Shown here: in pieces, positions 7,361 to 14,947 of the stretch
Layout of the letters: each line of letters opens with the position of its first letter
Numbering within the stretch: the stretch's first letter is position 1
Source of the DNA: Syntrophobacterales bacterium
GTDB lineage: Bacteria > Desulfobacterota > Syntrophia > Syntrophales > UBA8958
Direction: 5' to 3'
NCBI GenBank assembly: GCA_018056545.1
Contig: JAGPFL010000005.1
Location: forward strand, 1 to 46,356
Length of the DNA: 46,356 bases
Made by a program: the position numbers and the translations under genes
The notes under the pieces: generated by a model
What the model was told of the DNA's origin: nothing
Seen by the model: the letters and a program-made list of their open reading frames with translations, nothing else
The model's database searches: none

Positions 7361-8891
7361 AGGCGTTTTGCCAGGCCCGCTCCCGGTCAAAGGCGGTGAT
7401 CGCGCCGTTCTCCGTCCTTAAAACACCGCTTTGGGCAAGTTCCCCGATGGTTTCCTCGATTTCATTGGCGTCTCTTCCCGTAAGGCGCGACAGCTCGCCC
7501 ACAGGGTCTCCATCCCGAGGCAGGGGATCGTTTTTCAGGAAATACAACATCATGACGAGACGGAGCCAGGCGTGGGTCGTGTCTTCCAGGACCTCGTTGC
7601 TGTGCTTGATCCGGCGGGAGAACTCCTTGAGCATGATTATCGCCACGTTGTCACTCTCTCTCAGGAGGCTGTGGAAGGTGTCGACGTCGATCACCGCCAC
7701 TTCCGCGTCCTCGCATACCCGGGCGGAGGCGGTACGCGGTGCCTGAATGAGGGCCGCTATCTCCCCGAAATAATTGCCGGGGCCCATGTCCGCCAGGATC
7801 TTTTTGACCATCCCCACCGTTTTCTCCAGCTGTATCCTCCCGGAAAGGATGTAGTACATGTCGTTACTGGGGTCGCCTTCCCGGAATATATAGCTGTCCC
7901 GGGGGTAAAGACGTCCGAATTTGTGAAAAAGCCGCTCGTCGATGTTCAGCCATTTTTTCCCCGGCCGGAAGAAGGCCTTTTGCAGGAGGATCAGGTCACG
8001 CCTCATGAAGGAAGCCATGAGCTCGGCGCAGAACAGGAGGATCAGGGCGACGTAGAAAACCCAGATCACCAGGATTACCACCGCCTCCAGGGAGCCGAAG
8101 ATGATGTTGTAACGGGTGTAGTTGGCGACATACCAGGTGAAGAAATATTTCGCGATCTCCATGAGGGCGGAGAAGATGATTCCACCCGTGACGGCGATGC
8201 CCAGGGGAATCTTTCCGGTAGGGATCGCTTTATAGACGATGGTGAAGAACACAACCGTCACCAGATAAGGGATGCCGTACTGGAAAAAGAATCCCTGCAG
8301 GATAGGAAAATGAGGCAGGATGGTTTCGGCCAGCAGGGGCTGCCGGGCAATCAGCGCGGTCAGGGAGGTGATGAAGATGCTGGCCCCGGCCACCGCCCAG
8401 CCAGCGGGGATCATAGCAAAGGCCAGGAGCTTCGACAGGAGGTAATTCCGGTGGCGGTGGGAACGGAAAATGATATTGAAGGCCGTTTCGATGGCCCCGA
8501 AAATCATGGAGGAAAACCAGACGAGGGTAATGATGCCGATCCATCCGAGCACCGCTTTTTTTTCGGCCACACTCCCCAATTGCTGGAGGAGGGGGTCGGA
8601 GAAATAGGGGTTCAATCTTCTGACCCCTTCCACCATTTGCTGCTGGATGTGGGGGTAGGCGCCGAGGATCTCGTTGGCCGTGAGGATGGTCAGGATGAAC
8701 ATGGGAATGAACGAGAGGAGCGAATAAAGGGCGATCGCCGCGGCCTGATTTGTATCCCCGTTCTTGTCGAAGTTCACGGCGGCGTCGGCGAAAACGTCCC
8801 AGACCCCGAGGAGGCGGACCCTCAGCCATAAAAGCCAGGACCGGGGAGCGGGGATCCCGGGCCAAAGCCGGAATGGAAAACCATCGGACAT
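7344..8891 (-). CDS. YihY/BrkB-family membrane protein fused to a cyclic-nucleotide-binding domain
   Basis: A 515-aa protein. Residues about 20-300 match the UPF0761/YihY (BrkB) family, with AAAIALYSLLSFIPM at the start of the first helix and about six hydrophobic segments, ending in a strongly hydrophobic helix with the last polar AELMASF. Residues about 325-445 are a cAMP/cGMP-binding-like beta-roll (IFREGDPSNDMYYILSG, then GNYFGEIAAL and PRTASARV, the phosphate-binding cassette region). The last 75 residues resemble a winged helix (VGELSRLTGRDANEIEETIG). It is presumably an inner-membrane protein with a cytoplasmic ligand-sensing tail. ATG 8891 is preferred to an upstream TTG (8909) because AGAGAGGG precedes it. 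The function of BrkB proteins is poorly known, so only the architecture is claimed. Confidence 0.8.
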   Translation of the reverse strand: MSDGFPFRLWPGIPAPRSWLLWLRVRLLGVWDVFADAAVNFDKNGDTNQAAAIALYSLLSFIPMFILTILTANEILGAYPHIQQQMVEGVRRLNPYFSDPLLQQLGSVAEKKAVLGWIGIITLVWFSSMIFGAIETAFNIIFRSHRHRNYLLSKLLAFAMIPAGWAVAGASIFITSLTALIARQPLLAETILPHFPILQGFFFQYGIPYLVTVVFFTIVYKAIPTGKIPLGIAVTGGIIFSALMEIAKYFFTWYVANYTRYNIIFGSLEAVVILVIWVFYVALILLFCAELMASFMRRDLILLQKAFFRPGKKWLNIDERLFHKFGRLYPRDSYIFREGDPSNDMYYILSGRIQLEKTVGMVKKILADMGPGNYFGEIAALIQAPRTASARVCEDAEVAVIDVDTFHSLLRESDNVAIIMLKEFSRRIKHSNEVLEDTTHAWLRLVMMLYFLKNDPLPRDGDPVGELSRLTGRDANEIEETIGELAQSGVLRTENGAITAFDRERAWQNAFKYLG

Positions 8892-8944
8892 TTTCCCTCT
8901 CTGGTTCAACGCTTGTCGTCGTGTTGCAGTCTCTCGTTGGCCCG

Positions 8945-8974
8945 TTAATAGACATAAATTGTCCCGGAAGGCAA
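8945..8974 (-). promoter_or_regulatory. Possible sigma70 promoter for the YihY-cNMP gene
   Basis: On the minus strand, TTGCCT (8974-8969), an 18-bp spacer, then TATTAA (8950-8945). It lies about 55 bp upstream of the ATG at 8891, within the short gap after the NarL-type regulator gene. The -35 is imperfect, so confidence is modest. Confidence 0.35.
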
Positions 8975-8995
8975 GCGGGGAAGAGAAAGGAAAAC

Positions 8996-9634
8996 TCAGC
9001 CTACGAGTTTATTCTGTACGGCATAGAGGGTGATTTCGGCATTGTTCTTCAGCTTCATCTTTTCGAGGATGTGGCTGCGGTAGGTGCTGATGGTCTTGAC
9101 ACTCAGGCACAGCTCGTCGGCGATGTCGGAGACGGTCTTGCCGGAGGCGATCAGGAGCATGACCTGATATTCCCGGTCTGAGAGCTTCTCGTGGAGAGGT
9201 TTACTGGCGTCTTCATCCAGATAGTCCGTGAGTTTTTCCGCCAGGGAGGCGCTGATGTATTTCCCCCCCTGGGAGATCTTGCGGATGGCGGCGATGAGTT
9301 CGTTGGGGGCGCTGGCCTTGGTCATGTAACCCGAAGCCCCGGCGCGGAGGGCCCGGACGGCGTACTGTTCCTCGGGATAGATGCTGAGGATCATGACGGG
9401 TAATTTAGGCTTTTCCGCTTTCAGGTCCTTCAGGACCTCCAGGCCGTTCCGCCCCGGCATGGAGATGTCGAGCAGGACGATGTCGTAGTCGTGCTTGCGG
9501 ATCAGATTCAGGACCTCCTGGCCGTTCCCCGCTTCGTCGGCCACGGTCATGTCCTGGGTGTCGGAGATGACGAGCTTGAATCCCGCCCGGACGATGGGGT
9601 GATCGTCGGCGATTAAAATCCTGATCTTTTTCAT
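8996..9634 (-). CDS. NarL/FixJ-type response regulator
   Basis: A 212-aa DNA-binding response regulator. The receiver domain occupies residues 1-about 120, with the acidic pair in IADDHP (about 9-13), phospho-acceptor D56 in IVLLDISMP and the conserved lysine in YMTKA. The LuxR-type helix-turn-helix is at about 148-208 (LSDREYQVMLLIASG, then VKTISTYRSHI). Its start overlaps the stop of the upstream histidine kinase by 4 nt (ATGA-type), so the two are translationally coupled and almost certainly form a cognate two-component pair. Target promoters are not predictable from this window. Confidence 0.93.
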   Translation of the reverse strand: MKKIRILIADDHPIVRAGFKLVISDTQDMTVADEAGNGQEVLNLIRKHDYDIVLLDISMPGRNGLEVLKDLKAEKPKLPVMILSIYPEEQYAVRALRAGASGYMTKASAPNELIAAIRKISQGGKYISASLAEKLTDYLDEDASKPLHEKLSDREYQVMLLIASGKTVSDIADELCLSVKTISTYRSHILEKMKLKNNAEITLYAVQNKLVG

Positions 9635-11853
9635 GACGACGCTCCTTTCTGTGTCAGGGGGATGACGACGCTCACCGTGGTTCCCTCTCCCGGTTTTCCT
9701 TTGATGGTCACTTTCCCCCGCCAGTATTCCGCCCGCTCCCGGATGCCGAGGAGTCCGAAGGAGTTGGGTTTACTCATCTGTTCCTTGGTGATGCCCTTGC
9801 CGTTGTCCTTTACGGTAAGCTGGACGCTGCGGTCCGTCGCCCGGAGGTTAACGTTGACCCGGGAGGCCTCGGCGTGGCGGGAGATGTTGGTCAGTGTTTC
9901 CTGGAAGATCCTAAACAGGGAGGTGGTCAGGTCCGGATCGAGGACGATTTCTTCCGGGGCGAAGTTCACCCGGCAGCGGATGCCCGTGCGTTTCTGGAAT
10001 TCCTCCGCCTGCCAGCCGATGGCGGCGGTGAGTCCCAGGTGATCCAGCATCCCCGGTCGCAGGGCCATGTAGATCCGCTTGAGGGTCTGCATGGTCATAT
10101 CGATGAGGCTCGACAGGGACTGGGTCCGCTCGATGAGGGCCGTCAGTTCCGGGGGGATTTTTTTGCCCAGCATGATGATTTCCGTATTGAGGGCGGTGAG
10201 GAGCTGGCCCAGTTCATCGTGGAGTTCCCGGGCGATGCGGGACCGCTCCTTCTCCCGGATCGACTGGAGGTGGGCGGTGAGATTGCGGAGCTGCTCCCGG
10301 GAGTTCTCCAGTTCCATGGCGGCGAGCTTGCGGTCGGTGATGTCCTCATAGGTGATGACGATCTCCTTTTCCCGAAGGCTGGCGCCGATCCGGGCGGCGG
10401 TGACCAGGGAAACGATGTCCTTGCCGTCCTTGCGGCGGCAGGGAAACTCGAAGGTCACGGTCCGCCTCTTTTCGAGGGCGCTGTAAAGGGACTTGGCCAT
10501 CCGTTCGTAATCTTCGTCGCTGCGGTAGAGGATCCGGGTGCTCATGCCGATGAGGTCTTTGGCCTTCCAGCCGAAAACGGTCTGGACGCCGTCGTTGGCG
10601 AAGATGATCCGCCGGTCCTGGAGGCCGATGACGGCGTGGGGAATGGCTTCGAGGATCGAGGCCTCCAGGGCCTCCAACTCCTCGAGTTTTTTCCGGGCGT
10701 TGTTCTGCTCGGTGATGTCCATGGAATTGCCCAGGACGGCCATCTCCCCCCGGAAGGGGATCATCGTCACCGTTTCCATGATCCAGCGGATATCGCCGTT
10801 TTTCGTGATGATCCGGAATTCGTGGGGGGCCTTACGCCTCCCGGTGAGCATGCTCTTGGCGTTCTTCCGGACCATGGCCCGGTCCTCGGGGTGGACGAGA
10901 CTCATGGAATCCATGCCTACCAGTTCCTCTTCCCCATAGCCGGCATAGGCGGCGGCGTGGTGGTTGACGAACTGGAAGGCCCCGTTCTGGACCACATAAA
11001 CGCCGGCCTGAGAACTCTTCGCCAGGGTCTTGTAAACCTCCTCGGCCTGCTTGCGGTCCGTGATGTCCTCGTAGGTGATGACGATCTGTTTGTCTTTCAG
11101 GGTGTCGCCGATCCGGGAGGCGTTGATCATGCAGACCAGATCCTTGCCGTCCTTGTGGCGGCAGGGAAACTCCAGCGATACGGTCTGCTGTTTTTCCAGG
11201 GTGGTGTAAAGCTTGGCGGCGATTTCCTGGAAGTCCCCCTCGGAGCGGTAGAAGCGCCGGGTCCGCTGCCCGATGATCTCTTCGGCCTTCCAGCCGAAGA
11301 CGGTCTGGACGCCGTCGTTGGCGAAGATGATCCGCCGGTTCTTCAGGCCGATGACGGCATGGGGGATCGCCACAAGGATGGAGGCCTCCAGGGCCTCGAG
11401 TTCCGCCAATTTGTTCCGGGCGTTGATCTGCTCGGTGATGTCCATGGAGTTCCCCAGGACGGCCCGCTGTCCCTGGTAGTGAATCGTCGTCACCGTTTCG
11501 GTGATCCAGCGGATGCTCCCGTTTTTGGCGATGGTCCGAAAGACGTAGGGAGAGAACCGCTCCCCTTTCAGCATGCGGATGGCGCCTTCCCTGACGATAT
11601 GCCGGTCTTCGGGATGGACGATATTCATGGAAGGCATCCCGAGAAGTTCTTCCCGGGCATAGCCCCAGTAATTGGAGGTATGTTGGTTGACGAACTTGAA
11701 GATCCCGTTCTGAACCACGTAGATGCCCATGAGCGAGCTGTTTTCCAGGGTCCGGAAGAGACCTTCCTCAAAAACCCGGTCCGTCTCCAGTTTCCTGATT
11801 TCCTCTACGGTCCGGCGGATCTCCTGCAGTTCGTGGAGTAGATTTCTATCCAT
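9631..11853 (-). CDS. Multi-PAS sensor histidine kinase, HisKA_3 (NarX/DegS-like)
   Basis: A 740-aa soluble kinase without membrane segments. Four PAS/PAC domains occupy residues about 28-510 and consist of a two-PAS module (about 28-269) repeated at about 268-510. The two modules are collinear with an offset of 241 residues, and blocks such as GVQTVFGWK, IPHAVIGL and ITYEDITDRK are identical in both. A short coiled coil leads to the dimerisation helix with phospho-acceptor His545 in RELHDELGQ. The HATPase_c domain has the N-box FQETLTNISRHAEA and DNGKGI. It would sense a cytoplasmic signal (redox, gas or small molecule; no haem or flavin motif is evident) and phosphorylate the NarL-type regulator at 8996-9634, with which it overlaps by 4 nt. 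Confidence 0.92.
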   Translation of the reverse strand: MDRNLLHELQEIRRTVEEIRKLETDRVFEEGLFRTLENSSLMGIYVVQNGIFKFVNQHTSNYWGYAREELLGMPSMNIVHPEDRHIVREGAIRMLKGERFSPYVFRTIAKNGSIRWITETVTTIHYQGQRAVLGNSMDITEQINARNKLAELEALEASILVAIPHAVIGLKNRRIIFANDGVQTVFGWKAEEIIGQRTRRFYRSEGDFQEIAAKLYTTLEKQQTVSLEFPCRHKDGKDLVCMINASRIGDTLKDKQIVITYEDITDRKQAEEVYKTLAKSSQAGVYVVQNGAFQFVNHHAAAYAGYGEEELVGMDSMSLVHPEDRAMVRKNAKSMLTGRRKAPHEFRIITKNGDIRWIMETVTMIPFRGEMAVLGNSMDITEQNNARKKLEELEALEASILEAIPHAVIGLQDRRIIFANDGVQTVFGWKAKDLIGMSTRILYRSDEDYERMAKSLYSALEKRRTVTFEFPCRRKDGKDIVSLVTAARIGASLREKEIVITYEDITDRKLAAMELENSREQLRNLTAHLQSIREKERSRIARELHDELGQLLTALNTEIIMLGKKIPPELTALIERTQSLSSLIDMTMQTLKRIYMALRPGMLDHLGLTAAIGWQAEEFQKRTGIRCRVNFAPEEIVLDPDLTTSLFRIFQETLTNISRHAEASRVNVNLRATDRSVQLTVKDNGKGITKEQMSKPNSFGLLGIRERAEYWRGKVTIKGKPGEGTTVSVVIPLTQKGASS

Positions 11854-11972
11854 GGTTTCCTTTCCGGCCAGGCAGCGGCTAAACGACGACAGTCCGCGGG
11901 CCAGGCAGGGGAAAATGCGGTCGGGCGCATAACCGACGAGCGGTGTCTATCCGGGGCTGTTTATGGGAGGGA

Positions 11973-12001
11973 ATTATAGAGTGCCGGCCTGGTTATGTCA
12001 A
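11973..12001 (-). promoter_or_regulatory. Consensus sigma70 promoter of the PAS kinase-NarL regulator operon
   Basis: On the minus strand, TTGACA (12001-11996), a 17-bp spacer and TATAAT (11978-11973) are a perfect match to the housekeeping consensus. The ATG at 11853 implies a leader of about 115 nt, in which GTCGG/CCGAC can form a short hairpin. It is the best promoter in the window. Confidence 0.75.
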
Positions 12002-12061
12002 ATATTTCCTCTGACTTGAAGGTCCGGAAGCAGCGGCCATGGCAGTGAGGGCGTATATCAT

Positions 12062-12110
12062 GAGCCCTCTGTTCGTTCGTGAACCATTGTTCTGCGGTTA
12101 TGCAGGGCTC
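12062..12110. repeat. Dispersed palindromic repeat, copy 2
   Basis: GAGCCCT (12062-12068) and AGGGCTC (12104-12110) form a 7-bp stem around a loop containing GAACCATTGTTC-TGCGG-TATGCA, which matches the core of copies at 411-465 and 41171-41220. The stem sequence differs from copy 1, but the pairing is kept. It lies immediately downstream of the receiver/HD-GYP gene (minus strand) and may also serve as its 3' hairpin. Confidence 0.55.
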
Positions 12111-13100
12111 TCATTCCATCCGGAAACCCCGCTCCCGAAACAGTCGGAGACAGGCGGTCACCACCTGGGGATCGAAACGGGAACCGGCTTCTTCTTTGAT
12201 CAATTCCAGGGCTTTGTCCAGCGGATACTCTTGGCGGTGTGCTCTATGGGAGGTCAGATCCTCCAGGGCATCGGCGACGGCCAGGACCCTCGCTTCCAGA
12301 AGGATGTTCTCCCCTTTGATCCCTTGGGGAAACCCCGTGCCGTCGTAATGCTCCCGGTGTTGCAGGACGACCTCGGCGATGGGCCAGGGGAAGTCTATTT
12401 TTTTAAGGATGCCGTAACCGATGGTGGGGTAGGTGCGGAACAGGGACAATTTGATGCCTTCCAGGTGGTTGACGTTATGCAGCACCTCTATGGGCACATT
12501 GATCATTCCGATGTCGTAGATGCAAGACACCAGCCCGATCCCCTCCACCTGCTGGGCGGACAGCCCCATTTCTGCGGCGATGCCCGTCGCCAGACTTTTC
12601 ACCCGCTGATGATGGCCGGGAAGATAAGGGCCACGCAGTTCAATGGTTTCGGTGAGGGCTTCGATGACGCCCCTGAGGGTGCGGTCGAGACGGAGCTTGG
12701 TGTCCTTCAAGGCCTTTTCCAGTTGATGTCGCTGGAGGGCCATCTCGATATTCGTAAAGAGCTCCATCTTGTTGAAGGGTTTGATCAGGTATCCGTAGGG
12801 GCCGGTCTCCTTGGCCCGGGCAATGAATTCTCCGTTGGTGTGGGCCGTGAGATAGATCACCGGCAGTTCGAACCGGTTGCGGATCAAATCCGCCGTCTCG
12901 ATACCGTCCCGGTCCCCGGGCAGGACGATGTCCATGAGGACCAGGTCGGGTTTTTCCTCTTCGATCATCCGGATCGCTTCCGCCGCCGACCCGGCCAACA
13001 GGCAGGACTCATATCCGAAGGAGCGGAGGCTCCGGCAGATCTGATCGCCCACAATCCATTCATCCTCCACCACCAGGATCTTTTCGCTGTTCACCTCCAT
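12111..13100 (-). CDS. Response regulator with degenerate HD-GYP domain
   Basis: A 329-aa protein. Residues 5-about 125 are a receiver domain with acidic residues in VVEDEW, phospho-acceptor D57 in LVLMDIVLP and lysine in YLIKPF. Residues about 140-325 align with the HD-GYP c-di-GMP phosphodiesterase domain, but key metal ligands are changed. The HD pair reads YD (SCIYDIGM instead of HDIGK), the next HP reads YP (RTYPTIGYGIL), HHE reads HRE, and VAD-x-x-DA reads VADALEDL. DGTGFP preserves the GYP-like motif. The domain is therefore probably not a phosphodiesterase and may bind nucleotides or partners instead. It starts 14 bp after the PAS HisKA_2 kinase stop, so it is probably that kinase's output. 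Confidence 0.88.
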   Translation of the reverse strand: MEVNSEKILVVEDEWIVGDQICRSLRSFGYESCLLAGSAAEAIRMIEEEKPDLVLMDIVLPGDRDGIETADLIRNRFELPVIYLTAHTNGEFIARAKETGPYGYLIKPFNKMELFTNIEMALQRHQLEKALKDTKLRLDRTLRGVIEALTETIELRGPYLPGHHQRVKSLATGIAAEMGLSAQQVEGIGLVSCIYDIGMINVPIEVLHNVNHLEGIKLSLFRTYPTIGYGILKKIDFPWPIAEVVLQHREHYDGTGFPQGIKGENILLEARVLAVADALEDLTSHRAHRQEYPLDKALELIKEEAGSRFDPQVVTACLRLFRERGFRME

Positions 13101-13114
13101 ACTCCTTCAGTAAC

Positions 13115-14590
13115 TTATCGGAACCTGATGCGAAATTCCGTTCCGTTTTCCACCCTGGTTTCCAGTTGTCCGCCCAGTTGATTTTTCACCAGCCCCCGGA
13201 CCAGATACAGCCCCACCGTCCGTGGTTGCTGGGGGTCCGTTTTCCCCGGGAGACCAATGCCGTTGTCCCGAACGACGATCTCGATTTCTTCCGCGGGTGA
13301 TTTGTCGATCACCACCTTTATCTCCCCCTGTCGGTCTCCGGGGAAGGCGTGTTTGCAGGCATTGGAAAACAGCTCACTTAGGACCAGGCCGCAGGGAACC
13401 GCCCGGTCCATGTTCAGGAAGACCTCCTTTTCCGCCCGGATGGAAAGGGCGATTCTTTGGGGATCGATCTTGTAGGACTGGCTTAGCTCCGCGGAAAGAT
13501 CCCGCATGTAGTTGCCGAGATTTATCCGGGAGAACTCTTTGGCTTCATAGAGTTTTTCATGCACCAGGGCCATGGAGCGGATCCGCTTGTTGCTTTCCTC
13601 GGCCATCCGGATCGCCTCCGGATCGCCGCTGGACACGGCCTGCAGATCCAGGAGGCAGGAGATGACCTGCATGTTGTTCTTCACGCGGTGGTGGATCTCG
13701 TGGAGGAGTCTTTCCTTTTCCCGGAGGGCGGCATGGAGCTTTCTTTCCGCTTCCTTGGAGGCGGTGATATCCACCATGACGCCCACAATCCCCGCAATGG
13801 TGCCGTCGGCGTTAGGGTATGTCGCCTTGTTCACCACCACGTCCCGCAAGGTTCCGTCGGCGTAAACGATCTGGTGTTCGTAGATCTGCCGCCCCGGCCG
13901 GCGGAACAGGACCAGGTCCATTTCCCGGTATTTGTTTGCCATTTCCGGAGTGAACAGTTCCTCGGCGGTCCTCCCGATGATTTCCCCCTTGGTCTTGCCT
14001 ACATAGGTCTCGAATTCCTTGTTGCAATCCCGGTAGCGGCCGTCGAGGCCCTTGCAGAAAATTGGGCTGGGAATGGTGTCGATAAGGGTTTGTAAAAAAT
14101 TGAGGAGATCCTGGGACTCTTTTCCTGCCCTTTTCAGTTCCACCTCCGCCGCTTTGCGGTCGGTGATGTCCTGGATCATCCCCTCATGATAGAGGATGTC
14201 TCCCCTTTCATCCCGGACCAAACGGGCGCTTATGGAAGCCCAGCGTGGTCTCCCGTGCCGGTCGTCGAAGGGAAGCTCCAGATTTTCTATGGCGCCTTGT
14301 TCCCGGAGGATGCGGCGTACCTCGTCCCTTTTGGCTGTATCTCCGTATAATTGCTTGCCGATATCCGTGACTGAGGTGACCAATTCCGCCGCGGTATCAT
14401 AACCCAGAATCCTGGCAGCACATGCATTGGCCTTGAGGAAGCGTCCTGCCGGTGAGGTCTGGAAGAGGCCCACGGGCAGCCGGGCAAAGATCTCCTCATA
14501 GGTCCACACCCGCCTTTCCAGGCGCGCCAGGCGGCGGTGCAGTGACTCCAACTCGGAGGCAAGCTGTTCTTGTGTCTTTTGTTCCATCAT
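13115..14590 (-). CDS. PAS-PAS sensor histidine kinase, HisKA_2 type
   Basis: A 491-aa soluble kinase. After an N-terminal coiled coil (about 5-30) there are two PAS/PAC domains (about 32-150 and 160-285), each ending in a conserved PAC block such as IQDITDRKAAEVE and VDITASKEAERK. The HisKA_2 region follows with the phospho-acceptor in LLHEIHHRVKNNMQVI, and a HATPase with DNGIGLPG. HisKA_2 kinases commonly phosphorylate stand-alone receivers. Here the next gene, 14 bp downstream, is a receiver with a degenerate HD-GYP domain. ATG 14590 is used; TTG 14593 is one codon upstream. The signal sensed is unknown. Confidence 0.9.
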   Translation of the reverse strand: MMEQKTQEQLASELESLHRRLARLERRVWTYEEIFARLPVGLFQTSPAGRFLKANACAARILGYDTAAELVTSVTDIGKQLYGDTAKRDEVRRILREQGAIENLELPFDDRHGRPRWASISARLVRDERGDILYHEGMIQDITDRKAAEVELKRAGKESQDLLNFLQTLIDTIPSPIFCKGLDGRYRDCNKEFETYVGKTKGEIIGRTAEELFTPEMANKYREMDLVLFRRPGRQIYEHQIVYADGTLRDVVVNKATYPNADGTIAGIVGVMVDITASKEAERKLHAALREKERLLHEIHHRVKNNMQVISCLLDLQAVSSGDPEAIRMAEESNKRIRSMALVHEKLYEAKEFSRINLGNYMRDLSAELSQSYKIDPQRIALSIRAEKEVFLNMDRAVPCGLVLSELFSNACKHAFPGDRQGEIKVVIDKSPAEEIEIVVRDNGIGLPGKTDPQQPRTVGLYLVRGLVKNQLGGQLETRVENGTEFRIRFR

Positions 14591-14638
14591 CAACGGCCTG
14601 CCTCGGCGATGGTCAGGGGAAGCGGGGCGTCGATCGAC

Positions 14639-14830
14639 TCAGACGAGGCGCGGTGAACTTTCCGTATCCACCGGCAAATTGAATTTCCTGCCCGGAGGGA
14701 CCCGCCTCGGGGAACGAAAATGCTCCGCGGCGTTGTAAACGATGCGGCCACAGCAAATACCCACCCATCCATGTCCATATTTCCTTATCTCTACCGTCTT
14801 GTGGCAAACCGGACATCGATATTGATCCAT
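14639..14830 (-). CDS. Small zinc-ribbon-like protein (63 aa)
   Basis: A 63-aa protein starting MDQYRCPVCHKT with a second cysteine pair in GICCGR about 20 residues later, a spacing that fits a small CPxC zinc finger. A good promoter (14880-14909) lies directly upstream and points at this gene. The PAS HisKA_2 kinase begins 48 bp downstream, so the peptide may be the first gene of that operon. It is too short for a confident family call; coding status is supported by the promoter, the cysteine pattern and operon position. A regulatory or accessory role to the kinase is inference only. Confidence 0.55.
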   Translation of the reverse strand: MDQYRCPVCHKTVEIRKYGHGWVGICCGRIVYNAAEHFRSPRRVPPGRKFNLPVDTESSPRLV

Positions 14831-14879
14831 ATGCTATGAAACCCTTTCCCGTGCAAGAATTTTTTCGCTTGGTGACGTA

Positions 14880-14909
14880 TTGATAAAGGGAAAGGCACAT
14901 AAATGTCAA
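14880..14909 (-). promoter_or_regulatory. Sigma70-type promoter upstream of the zinc-ribbon peptide and PAS kinase
   Basis: On the minus strand, TTGACA (14909-14904), an 18-bp spacer and TATCAA (14885-14880); a 17-bp alternative reads TTATCA. It would start transcription about 40 bp before the ATG at 14830. Confidence 0.5.
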
Positions 14910-14947
14910 TTGTACATTTTCTTATGAATATTGGGTATGTAAAATAC

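Noticed and set aside
14801-14815. GGCAAACCGG resembling the start of a GEMM riboswitch
   Set aside because: It falls inside the small zinc-ribbon reading frame and no further aptamer elements follow.
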